A stretch of DNA of 14,695 nucleotides from Candidatus Omnitrophota bacterium (lineage in GTDB: Bacteria > Omnitrophota > Gorgyraeia > 2-01-FULL-45-10), in assembly GCA_028716065.1 (NCBI GenBank), contig JAQUQN010000020.1, forward strand, positions 1 through 14,695, read 5' to 3'. The translations under genes and the position numbers were made by a program. The notes below the pieces were generated by a model. The model worked only from the letters and a program-made list of their open reading frames with translations. It did not search any database and was not told the DNA's origin. Below, piece after piece: positions 7,262-14,493 of this stretch. How positions within the stretch are numbered: position 1 is the first letter of the stretch; each line of letters starts with the position of its first letter.

Positions 7262-7290
7262 ATTATACCATCTCCGAATAGTGTCGTAAA
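7262..7290 (-). promoter_or_regulatory. greA: greA promoter using a repeat end as -35
   Basis: On the minus strand: TTTACG (7290-7285), 17-bp spacer, perfect TATAAT (7267-7262). Transcription would begin near 7255, giving a leader of about 40 nt with a good Shine-Dalgarno. The TTTAC of the -35 hexamer is the terminal part of the solitary foldback end ACAAAAATAATTTTAC. Confidence 0.7.
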
Positions 7291-7323
7291 ATTATTTTTG
7301 TATCTCGAGAGAATTTAGGGTCC
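7286..7323 (+). repeat. Solitary foldback element end
   Basis: GTAAAATTATTTTTGTAT followed by GAGAATTTAGGGTCC matches the outer 40 bp of the foldback B elements (GTAAAATTATTTTTGT, then AGAATTTACGGGTCC), with one base missing in ACGGGT. The rest of the B element is absent, so this is either a remnant or the end of a different family member. The stretch 7324-7392 beyond it holds nothing I can name. Confidence 0.7.
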
Positions 7324-7392
7324 TGCCACTCCCTCGCCTTTTGTCCTCCTTACAGCCCATGGGGTTCACAATAGACTAGCGATATACTAGTT

Positions 7393-7540
7393 GTGTCTGT
7401 ATGTCCGCCAGAATTGCCTGCAACAGGATAATTAAAACTGGGGCGCGGGCTTACAATTATGCAATCCTAAGCAGCGGACACCCCCATCCCATGGGCTGCT
7501 TGTCCGGGCAAAAGGCTGCGGTCGTGTCACCCTAAAATTT
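7393..7540 (+). repeat. Composite dispersed repeat, copy 2
   Basis: This is a diverged copy of the block at 4-151: GTGTCTGTATGTCCGCC, GATTGCCTGCAAC or a close form, AAAACTGGGGCGCGGGCTTA, GCAATCCT, GCGGACACCCCCATCCCA, CAAAAGGCT and GGTCGTGTCACCCTAAAATT recur in the same order. The large stem is kept: TGTCCGC (7402-7408) with GCGGACA (7474-7480), and AATTGC with GCAATC/T further in. Apparent reading frames across it are not conserved with copy 1. Confidence 0.85.
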
Positions 7541-7735
7541 CCTGCCTGAAGGGGTCCCCCGAGGGTGCGGCATGGAGCGGGACGTAAAAATCGCGAGCGG
7601 GCACGGATCCGCCGAAGCACCTTATCTATCCCTTATTGATTGCGAAGGCGGAGAGCGAGCGATTTTTCCGAGCGCGATTTCCCTCGCCGGGGGAAATCGC
7701 GCGTTCCCGCGAAATGCCCACCCGAGAGGGGAACC
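7541..7735 (+). repeat. Palindrome-rich non-coding block
   Basis: This region between the composite repeat and the PII-like gene contains AAAAATCGC (7586-7594) facing GCGATTTTT (7659-7667), and a perfect 12-bp stem GCGCGATTTCCC/GGGAAATCGCGC (7672-7683, 7691-7702) with a 7-base loop. It ends in the 22-bp string also found at 420-441 (7714-7735). The arrangement (composite repeat, hairpin element, 22-bp string) parallels 4-441 although the hairpin element differs in sequence. No gene is evident. Confidence 0.7.
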
Positions 7736-7749
7736 CTGCCGGAGAAATT

Positions 7750-8046
7750 CTATGTGGATTCTTCGATTGGGAGGACGAAGGCCTTGACGCCTTCGCTGCC
7801 AAGGGTCTTGCGCAACTCTTTGATATGATCTATCAATTGCTTCGCTTCATTATCTTTACAGACCACCATAAGCATGTTATTGCGGCCCGGCCATATATCG
7901 GTGCCCAGATGAGTGCCCGAGGTCTCGCCCCTGCCGAATGTCCCTAGGATCTTCGTATAATTTTTGAGGGCGCTGCGTCCCAGGGCATCCATGATCTCCA
8001 TATCTATCGCTTCGTTGTATGATATCATTACCATTTTAGACGCCAT
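7750..8046 (-). CDS. Small PII-like protein encoded with the RND pump
   Basis: A 98-residue soluble protein, last gene of the efflux operon. The predicted pattern is strand (KMVMISY), helix (AIDMEIMDALGRS), strand, a glycine-rich loop (GTFGRGETSGTHLGTDIWPG), strand (NNMLMVVC), helix (NEAKQLIDHIKELRKTL) and strand (GVKAFVLPIE). That is the ferredoxin-like fold order of PII/CutA proteins, with the loop where the PII T-loop lies. PII-like proteins such as DUF3240 are known beside RND metal pumps, but I cannot place this one in a named family. ATG 8046 is chosen because GGAGG lies 8 nt upstream and an upstream extension has no support. The gene overlaps the permease gene by 11 nt, implying coupled translation and a role tied to the pump. 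Confidence 0.7.
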   Translation of the reverse strand: MASKMVMISYNEAIDMEIMDALGRSALKNYTKILGTFGRGETSGTHLGTDIWPGRNNMLMVVCKDNEAKQLIDHIKELRKTLGSEGVKAFVLPIEEST

Positions 8047-11000
8047 GTTTTTTACCTCCGTTCTTCTTGAACCTCGATTCGAAAACAGCGTAGAGCGTCG
8101 GCACAAAGAGAAGTGTGACGAGCGTGGAGACCGAGAGTCCGCCTATCATGGTTATGCCGAGAGGCTGCCACGTCTCAGAGCCTTCGCCGCGCGACAGCGC
8201 CAGCGGCAGGAGACCCGCCAGCGTGGTGATGGTAGTCATAAGGACAGGTCTTAATCTATCCTTACCGCCACGGGTAACGGCTTCAAGCATGGAATGGCCT
8301 CTGGCGCGTAATATGCCTATATAACTGATAAGCACTATGGCATTATTCACGACTATGCCCATGAGCATGACGATACCCAGGAAGGTTATCACGCTTAAGG
8401 TAGTTCTCGTTACGAGAAACGCCAGGAATACACCCGTGAACGTGAATGGGACGGCGAACATCACTATGAAAGGATCGAGTAAAGACTCAAATTGCGCCGC
8501 CATTACCATGTAGACAAGGGCTATGCCCAGTATCAGCAAAAACGTCAGGTCCCTGAAGGCCTTCTCCTGCTCCTCGGCCTCGCCACCGAAATTTATCATG
8601 ACATCCGCCGGCAGCGTGATCTTATCGATAGCCTTTTTGATATCCTCCTTGACCTTACCGGCCGACCGGCCGTAAACGTTACTCTCTACCCTGACGACCC
8701 TTTCTCTGTTCTGACGCTCTATCTGGACCGGCCCGGTCACCTCATATATCTTCGCTATATTTGCCAACTTGACCTGCTTACCCGTGAGAGGCGAGACTAT
8801 CGACAGGCTCTCCACGTCCTCTATCTTCGAACGCGATGACTCTTCCAGCCTTACATATATGTCATATGTTTCACCCTTCTCCCGGTACTTTGTAGCGGTC
8901 GAACCCTCTATGTATGTCTTCAGGCTCGTCGCTATCGTATTCATGTTAAGCCCCAAAGCCGTGGCCTTCTCCCTGTCCACCTCTATCTTCAACTCCGGAA
9001 GGTTTATCTCTCTCGATATGGTAACATCGACGGCACCCGGAACGCCTTCTATTGTTCCCTTCATCCTCTCGGCGAGGGCGTTGGTCTCCTCAAACGAATG
9101 GCCTATGATCTCGACCTGGATCGCCTTGCCTCCGGAACCTGTTATTATCCTGCCCAGCGGATTGCCGGTTGAGACGTCTATCTTCATGACGCCGGGGATG
9201 CGCTGTATCTCTTTGCGCAATACCTGGCCGACCTCGGCCACGGACCTCTTCCTCTCTGTCTTCGAAACGAGTTTGGCGCCGCACTGGACCACATGGGTCC
9301 CGGAAGAACCGCCCATCACTTTTCCCATTCCGCGGGAAGACTCGCCGCTCCTCACATAAATGAACTTTGCCTCCGGAACCTCTTTCTTCAGGATATTTTC
9401 GATCCTTCTGGCGATAAGATCCGTCTCCTCAAGCCTCGTTCCAAGAGGAAGATCGACCGTTATGCGAACGTCGCCAGTGTCTTCTTCGGGAATGAATTCA
9501 TTTCCTATGAAACGCGTCAAAAAGATACTCAATATGAATGCGGCTAAGAAACCGAATATGACCACCTTCCTGTGGCTTAAACACCATGCAAGCGCCTTGC
9601 TATAAAAATTCTCAAGCGCGCTGAACCATCTTTCAGACGCCTCGTGAAACTTCTTTATCACTCCTCCTTGGCGCTGGACCATGACCCCTTGACCCTTGGC
9701 TTTAAGCCATTTGGAACAAAGCATGGGGGTAAATGTAGAGGCAGTAAAAAGTGATGCCGCGAGAGTGACCACCACTATCATGGCAAGTTCTCCGAACATT
9801 ATACCGACGACTCCGGTAATAAAGAGCATCGGCATGAATACAGCTATGGTAGTCAAGGTAGAAGCCCCTATGGAAAAGAATATTTCGGATGTCCCGAAAA
9901 TGGCGGCTTCCTGGACCCTTTCTCCTCTCTCGATATGACGATAAACGTTATCGACGACGACGATGGCGTTATCCACGACCATGCCGGCGGCGATGGCAAG
10001 CGATGAAAGGCTTATGACGTTTATCGTCTTACCGCTCATGAAGAGGTATATGAATGATATCAGAAGTGAAAATGGTATCGTAAGCGCTATTATCATGCTT
10101 GCCATGAAATGGCGCAGGAAGAACCACACCACAAAGATGACCAGCATTATTGCCAGCCACACGGATGACTTGAGGGAATTCAAGGACACTATTATGTCCT
10201 TTGAAGTATCGAATATGGTATACATCTTTATATCAGCGGGCAGGGCCTTCTCCAGTTGCGCCAGCCTCTTTTTGACGACTTCAGCGACTTCAACGGTATT
10301 GGTGCCGGTCTGCTTCTGGATCATCATCATCATGCCCGGCCGCTTGTTAAGCCTCACGTGTGTTGTTATCTCCTTAAAACCGTCCTCCACGCGCGCCACA
10401 TCCTTCAGATATATGAATTTTCCTTCATGCTTACCGAGTATGACGAGATTTATCTCGTCGGGGCTCGAAAACTCTCCCGGCAAACGCAGAAGATAATCCG
10501 TGAGGCCCGACTTAAGGCTTCCCAACGGCTGTGTCACGTTCTCTTCTTTTAATATCTTACCTATATCGAGTATCGAGAAGCCGTATCCCTCGAGCGTCTC
10601 CCGGTCTATCCACACATTGATCTGCCGTTCAAGGCCGCCTATCAACTGTACCGTACCGACGCCCGGGAGCTGCCTCAGCGCATCCCCGACTCTTTTATCT
10701 ATAAGGTCATAAAGGTCGGAATAACTTTGATCGGCGGTTATCCCTATATAAAGGATGGGGATGTTGGCCGTATTGAATTTGAATATAAAAGGATTATCCA
10801 TCTCATCCGGTATGTCCGGAAGATACCGTTTGGCCAGTTCGATACGATCCCGGATATCGTTCGATGCCTCATCGAGATTTGTCCCCCATTTGAACTTGAG
10901 GGTTATGAGAGATGTGCCTTCCATCGAACGCGAGGTGATCTTCTCTATGCCCGGTGTCGTCGCAAGCTGGTTCTCCAGCGGCTCCGTGACCTTTATCTCG

Positions 11001-11176
11001 ACATCTTCGGGGTTGGCACCGGCATAAGAGGCTATGACGGTTATGGCCGGCGGCTCTATCTCCGGCATCATGTCTATACCGAGCCTCGTCAGGCTGTAAA
11101 AGGCTATGATGATGATACCGCAAAATATCATCAAGTTCGTCATCGGCCTCTTGACGCCGAATTCCGGTAAGCTCAT
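8036..11176 (-). CDS. RND-family efflux permease (AcrB-like)
   Basis: A 1046-residue inner-membrane pump subunit of normal AcrB length with internal duplication: TM1 at about 12-30, a porter loop, TM2-6 at about 335-490, TM7 near 538-556, a second porter loop, and TM8-12 near 876-1035. Motifs include PEIEPPAITV (38-47), GMVVDNAIVVVDNV (398-411) and GIVVNNAIVLI (940-950). It would export substrates from periplasm or membrane using the ion gradient, together with the adaptor and TolC-like protein encoded upstream. At the proton-relay positions, AcrB D407/D408/K940 correspond to D402/N403/N944, so one acid and the lysine are replaced by asparagine, a pattern I recall from other non-proteobacterial RND pumps. 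The sequence is closer to the drug-type (HAE-1) than to the metal-type (CusA) group, but the substrate is unknown. GAGGAG at the end of the adaptor gene serves as its Shine-Dalgarno, 3 nt separating the genes. Confidence 0.95.
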   Translation of the reverse strand: MSLPEFGVKRPMTNLMIFCGIIIIAFYSLTRLGIDMMPEIEPPAITVIASYAGANPEDVEIKVTEPLENQLATTPGIEKITSRSMEGTSLITLKFKWGTNLDEASNDIRDRIELAKRYLPDIPDEMDNPFIFKFNTANIPILYIGITADQSYSDLYDLIDKRVGDALRQLPGVGTVQLIGGLERQINVWIDRETLEGYGFSILDIGKILKEENVTQPLGSLKSGLTDYLLRLPGEFSSPDEINLVILGKHEGKFIYLKDVARVEDGFKEITTHVRLNKRPGMMMMIQKQTGTNTVEVAEVVKKRLAQLEKALPADIKMYTIFDTSKDIIVSLNSLKSSVWLAIMLVIFVVWFFLRHFMASMIIALTIPFSLLISFIYLFMSGKTINVISLSSLAIAAGMVVDNAIVVVDNVYRHIERGERVQEAAIFGTSEIFFSIGASTLTTIAVFMPMLFITGVVGIMFGELAMIVVVTLAASLFTASTFTPMLCSKWLKAKGQGVMVQRQGGVIKKFHEASERWFSALENFYSKALAWCLSHRKVVIFGFLAAFILSIFLTRFIGNEFIPEEDTGDVRITVDLPLGTRLEETDLIARRIENILKKEVPEAKFIYVRSGESSRGMGKVMGGSSGTHVVQCGAKLVSKTERKRSVAEVGQVLRKEIQRIPGVMKIDVSTGNPLGRIITGSGGKAIQVEIIGHSFEETNALAERMKGTIEGVPGAVDVTISREINLPELKIEVDREKATALGLNMNTIATSLKTYIEGSTATKYREKGETYDIYVRLEESSRSKIEDVESLSIVSPLTGKQVKLANIAKIYEVTGPVQIERQNRERVVRVESNVYGRSAGKVKEDIKKAIDKITLPADVMINFGGEAEEQEKAFRDLTFLLILGIALVYMVMAAQFESLLDPFIVMFAVPFTFTGVFLAFLVTRTTLSVITFLGIVMLMGIVVNNAIVLISYIGILRARGHSMLEAVTRGGKDRLRPVLMTTITTLAGLLPLALSRGEGSETWQPLGITMIGGLSVSTLVTLLFVPTLYAVFESRFKKNGGKKHGV

Positions 11177-11179
11177 ATA

Positions 11180-12055
11180 TTACTCCTCAGTTTGGACCAA
11201 TGAGCCTTCACGCAACCTCTGCTGGCCCATGACCACTACTGTATCGCCTTCCACAAGCCCTTCCTTTACTTCATAATAAGGCCCCTGCCTGATACCGAGT
11301 TTTACTTTTTTCAATGATGCCTTATTGTCTTTTATGACATATGCGTACGTATCCGGGGCTTTTCCAAGTATCGCTTCCTTTAAGACGGTAGGCACGCCCT
11401 TATGTTCGTCCAGTATCAATTTAACCTTGGCGAACATTCCGGACTGGAGACGATGGTCCTTATTTTCTATCGTTATCTGTACCGGAGCGGCACGCGTCTG
11501 AAGATCACAGACAGGGCTTATCATGGTGACCTTTCCGATGAATTTATCGCGGGGATAGGCATCAACTGTTATCTCGGCATCCTGGCCTTCGGAGACGCTC
11601 GGCAGGTACCGTTCGGGTATATTGAGGTCTATTTCGACCTTATCTATATCCGTTACCAGCGCCACGGATGTCTGGGTGCCGACGCTGGAGCCTATATCCA
11701 CATATACCCTGCCGATCACGCCTGTAAGAGGGCTCTCAATCGGAGCCTTTTCGAATTTGAGGCCCACTTCGTCCCTATCGACATAAGCGATCGCTTCGCC
11801 TTTCGTCACGGCGTTACCTTCATCCTTGACCTTCTCGATTATCTTGCCGCTCACCTTGGGATATACCTGCGCCTCGTCCTGGCCCACTATGTTGCCGACA
11901 TACTCCAGCAATACCTTCACGTCTTCGTTCTTGATCTTCATCACCTTTACAGGGATGGCGTTGCGCTCCTCTTTTTTGCGCGAAGCCTCTTTGCCGCACC
12001 CCGCCAGGCTCAAGGCCACCAGAACGACAAACAGCATATAGATGCGCTTATTCAT
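11180..12055 (-). CDS. RND periplasmic adaptor lipoprotein without alpha-hairpin
   Basis: A 291-residue membrane fusion protein with signal peptide and lipobox LAGC (C20 lipidated). The two halves of the lipoyl (barrel-sandwich) domain are visible: KVSGKIIEKVKDEGNAVTKG (67-86) and APIESPLTGVIGRVYVDIG (104-122). Only about 15 residues separate them, where AcrA/MexA adaptors carry a coiled-coil hairpin of 60 or more residues. The beta-barrel (VEIDLNIPERYL onward) and the membrane-proximal domain follow. It links permease and outer-membrane protein. The reduced architecture resembles the hairpin-less adaptor BesA of Borrelia. AAGGAGAT precedes the start, 12 nt after the TolC-like stop codon. Confidence 0.92.
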   Translation of the reverse strand: MNKRIYMLFVVLVALSLAGCGKEASRKKEERNAIPVKVMKIKNEDVKVLLEYVGNIVGQDEAQVYPKVSGKIIEKVKDEGNAVTKGEAIAYVDRDEVGLKFEKAPIESPLTGVIGRVYVDIGSSVGTQTSVALVTDIDKVEIDLNIPERYLPSVSEGQDAEITVDAYPRDKFIGKVTMISPVCDLQTRAAPVQITIENKDHRLQSGMFAKVKLILDEHKGVPTVLKEAILGKAPDTYAYVIKDNKASLKKVKLGIRQGPYYEVKEGLVEGDTVVVMGQQRLREGSLVQTEE

Positions 12056-12067
12056 GGGACTATCTCC

Positions 12068-13594
12068 TTATTCTATTTTTATATTATTCTCGACCAGCGT
12101 CGTACCTTCTACCTTGGCCAATTCGATCAGGGCGATATTATAATCGATTATACTTCTCACATAGCTCACTTCCGCCCGGGCCAGACGCTCCTGGAATATG
12201 ACCATGTCCAGTGTCGACACCAAGCCGGCCCTGAACCTCTGTTCCTGCGCCTCGTAGTTCTTGGTCTCGGCCTCTTTAGAGATCTTGCTGGCTTCGAGCA
12301 TCCTGTAGGCTATGTCGACGTCCCGATGCGCCTTCCTTACCTGTAATACTATATCCTCCTCCAGCCTCTTGAAGGCTATGAGGGCCTGGTTCTTCTCATA
12401 CTTTGACTTTTCGTACTTACCCCGTCCCTCATCGTTCAGGATAGGATAGTTGACGCTGACGCCCACATACCAGTCATCATACTTGCCGCCGCCTATGTGG
12501 CCGAGGTCCTTTTCGTAATTCTTACCCAGGCCGTTGAGCGAATAAGTCCCTATAAGATCCACTGTCGGGAGGACGCCGTTCCTCGTATATATGACGGATA
12601 TATCCCTGTTCTTCAGGTCCAACTGCGCCGCCTTGTAATCGGGCCTGTAGTCGAACGCCTTGATTATGGCCTCCGTCAGTTTTGGTTCCTCCTTTTCATA
12701 AGAAAGCTCGTCTAAGAGCACTATATCGGCGTTCCAGTAGTCGACATCGTCTATCATGTTCGTTATATATTTGAGGTTATCCTCGGCCGTCTTCATCTCG
12801 CCCTCCGAGGCGTAAAGGGCCTGTTCCATGCGCGCCACTTCCGATTCCGATTGCAGGAGATCGACATTGCTGGCCAACCCCTTGATGTACTTCTCCTTGT
12901 TTATCTCGTGCAGGTTCTTAACGCGCATGACGGATGTCTCGGCCACCCTGTACTGCTCCTGGCTGTATTGAAATTCATAATAATTCTTTTTGACATCCGT
13001 CAGGACCTTTATGACTTCCTGGACGAACTGCTCGTTCGACTTTAATTTATTGTTCTTGGCTATGAGGTAATCCGCCTTATTGACCATTATGCCGAAACCC
13101 TTCATCAGCGGCTGGGTTATGGTGATGGCCGCATTGGAATCATACGCGGGGTTCATCGACTGTATCACCGAATTCGAGGCCGTTCTCGTATTATAAAAAT
13201 TAAGGTCCAGTTTGGTGCCGGTCGTGAACAACTGTTCATAGCCGAAATTGAATACGCCCGTCCTCGTCTTGTTCGGATTCGTGCCGGAAATAGTGGAGGT
13301 GCTCAATTCCGTATTGTCTTCCATGAGAAAGTCGAACGTAAGGGCCGGTTCGAAGCGCGACTTCTGTATCCTGACATTCTGGTCCTCTATGAGGGGCACT
13401 ATCTTCTTCACGAGTATTTCGGAGTTATTATTGAAGGCCATGCCGATACAGTCCACCATCCCGATCTCGAGCACTTTCCTGACGCTTGCCGAGGCCAGGA
13501 ACGCCGCTTTATCGAAAGTCGGAATCTCCTCCGCTCCGAGAAACGAGGTAAACGTAAAGGCCATTATCGAAATTAAGGCTATCACTCTTTTCAT
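12068..13594 (-). CDS. TolC-like outer membrane efflux protein
   Basis: A 508-residue outer-membrane channel subunit. A signal peptide (MKRVIALISIMAFTFTSFLG, cut near AEE) is followed by two repeats of the outer-membrane-factor pattern: IGMVDCIGMAFNNN and IIKAFDYRPDYKAAQLDLKN at the start of each half, long helices with heptad spacing (EVARMEQALYASEGEMKTAED, shortened here as EVARMEQ...KTAED), and the strand motifs ALTFDFLMED and VDLIGTYSLNGLG. I place the start at ATG 13594 because the signal peptide begins there and GAGGGAG lies upstream; a TTG at 13618 would overlap the marR stop and add eight unrelated residues. Its position between the regulator and adaptor genes marks it as the exit duct of the same pump. 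Confidence 0.92.
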   Translation of the reverse strand: MKRVIALISIMAFTFTSFLGAEEIPTFDKAAFLASASVRKVLEIGMVDCIGMAFNNNSEILVKKIVPLIEDQNVRIQKSRFEPALTFDFLMEDNTELSTSTISGTNPNKTRTGVFNFGYEQLFTTGTKLDLNFYNTRTASNSVIQSMNPAYDSNAAITITQPLMKGFGIMVNKADYLIAKNNKLKSNEQFVQEVIKVLTDVKKNYYEFQYSQEQYRVAETSVMRVKNLHEINKEKYIKGLASNVDLLQSESEVARMEQALYASEGEMKTAEDNLKYITNMIDDVDYWNADIVLLDELSYEKEEPKLTEAIIKAFDYRPDYKAAQLDLKNRDISVIYTRNGVLPTVDLIGTYSLNGLGKNYEKDLGHIGGGKYDDWYVGVSVNYPILNDEGRGKYEKSKYEKNQALIAFKRLEEDIVLQVRKAHRDVDIAYRMLEASKISKEAETKNYEAQEQRFRAGLVSTLDMVIFQERLARAEVSYVRSIIDYNIALIELAKVEGTTLVENNIKIE

Positions 13595-13610
13595 CTTAAT
13601 CCAACTCCCT

Positions 13611-14045
13611 CTACTCAAGATGGTCGCATATATGTTGTAATATTTTTATATAACCATCCCGTTCTTCTTGAGATATCTTGCTGAAGATATCTATGGTGCT
13701 CTGCCGCCTGTGCTCATTAAGCTTAGCCAATAGATTATTACCTCTTGTAGTCAACTTTACCTTTACCACGCGCCTATCCTTGGGCTCCCTTACCCTCGTG
13801 ACATATCCGTCTCTTACCAACCTGTCTATCATGCCGGTTATGGCCGCGGTCGTGACATTGAGCAGGTGCGCCAGGTCCGTCATATTCGATTCACCCTCTT
13901 TATAGACCAAGTTCATTACCAGCATCTGTGGAAACGTTATCTTTAAATTATGGAAATTGGCCGACCGGTTCCTGAAAGATTTCTTTATGATAACATGCAT
14001 CAATTCGGTAACTTTATCGGCAAATTCGGGTAAAGGGAGCGACAT
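13611..14045 (-). CDS. MarR-family transcriptional regulator
   Basis: A 144-residue dimeric winged-helix regulator of normal MarR size. The helix-turn-helix is NMTDLAHLLNVTTAAITGMI (54-73), the recognition helix TTAAITGMIDRLVRDG leads into the wing RVREPKDRRVVKVKLT (84-99) with the conserved D90-R91-R92, and N- and C-terminal helices form the dimer interface. First gene of the efflux operon, 16 nt before the TolC-like start. AAGGAGG sits 6 nt upstream of the ATG and directly against a 27-bp palindrome, so it most likely represses its own operon until a ligand, perhaps a pump substrate, releases it. Ligand identity cannot be read from sequence. Confidence 0.92.
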   Translation of the reverse strand: MSLPLPEFADKVTELMHVIIKKSFRNRSANFHNLKITFPQMLVMNLVYKEGESNMTDLAHLLNVTTAAITGMIDRLVRDGYVTRVREPKDRRVVKVKLTTRGNNLLAKLNEHRRQSTIDIFSKISQEERDGYIKILQHICDHLE

Positions 14046-14056
14046 CGTTAACCTCC

Positions 14057-14083
14057 TTGATAGTTAATTATGCTAAATATCAA
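14057..14083 (-). promoter_or_regulatory. Probable MarR operator
   Basis: An imperfect 27-bp palindrome: TTGATA-G-TTA on one side and TAA-A-TATCAA on the other, nine of the ten outer positions in each arm being complementary. It lies between the -10 box and the Shine-Dalgarno of the marR gene and overlaps the latter by two bases. Position and symmetry fit autorepression by the adjacent MarR-type protein; binding itself is inferred. Confidence 0.65.
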
Positions 14084-14091
14084 CACTATTA

Positions 14092-14120
14092 AATATACCT
14101 TAGAAAGGGTTTCTTGTCAA
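14092..14120 (-). promoter_or_regulatory. Strong sigma-70-type promoter of the efflux operon
   Basis: On the minus strand: perfect TTGACA (14120-14115), 17-bp spacer, TATATT (14097-14092). This is the best promoter match in the window. Transcription would begin near 14085, just upstream of the palindrome at 14057-14083. No comparable promoter is visible at the short gaps inside the operon. Confidence 0.8.
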
Positions 14121-14131
14121 GAGCTAAGAGC

Positions 14132-14477
14132 GTAAAATTATTTTTGTGTAGGTAATATAATTTACGGGTCCAGATCTAAACCTAAACCTCGTTATGTTCG
14201 CACAAGTATGCTAAAGAGCTTACAGGGAAAATGTTCCCCTTCGCTTATGCTCGGGTCGGTCTTTTGCTCAGTCGAAAAACGGGAACCTGCGGAACTCGCC
14301 CGCCGGAGGCGGGCTCAAGCATCCTCGGTTCTTTTATTATCAAAAGGTTGTTAAATATAACCGTTTTTCTCCTTCACAAAAGACCTAACATTTTCATTGT
14401 GCTCACTATAACTTCGGTTTAGGTTTATTCTCATCATATACCCGTAAATTCTTAGACATGAACACAAAATATCTTAC
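14132..14477 (-). repeat. Foldback (MITE-like) element B, copy 2
   Basis: A 346-bp inverted copy of the element at 5338-5675, matching it along nearly its whole length by eye, including both termini (GTAAAATTATTTTTGT; CAAAATATCTTAC), AATTTACGGGT, AAACCTAAACC, the inner palindromic blocks and the TTCCCCAA flank. The central hairpin differs: here it is GCCCGCC/GGCGGGC (14298-14304, 14308-14314) in place of GGCCCC/GGGGCC. The element ends 11 bp from the -35 box of the efflux operon promoter. No gene lies in it. Confidence 0.88.
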
Positions 14478-14493
14478 TTGGGGAACTGAAAAA

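Noticed and set aside
7672..7702. The perfect 12-bp hairpin as a terminator for the efflux operon
   Set aside because: No T-run follows on the minus strand, and the hairpin lies within a repeat block. Factor-independent termination is not supported.
7432..7947. Several frames of 60-100 codons across the repeat block on both strands
   Set aside because: They cross palindromes and repeat borders, are not kept in frame in the other repeat copies, and resemble no protein family.
8047..8106. An upstream start that would add 20 residues to the PII-like protein
   Set aside because: The extra residues overlap the permease gene further, are arginine and serine rich, and lack a Shine-Dalgarno, whereas ATG 8046 has GGAGG 8 nt upstream.
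11402..12346. A 314-codon plus-strand frame antisense to the adaptor and TolC-like genes
   Set aside because: It is a shadow of two well-supported genes; its sequence looks like a translated complement, with no family resemblance and no Shine-Dalgarno-supported start.
14231..14422. A 63-codon plus-strand frame inside foldback B2
   Set aside because: The corresponding frame is not preserved in copy B1, so the element is best treated as non-coding.
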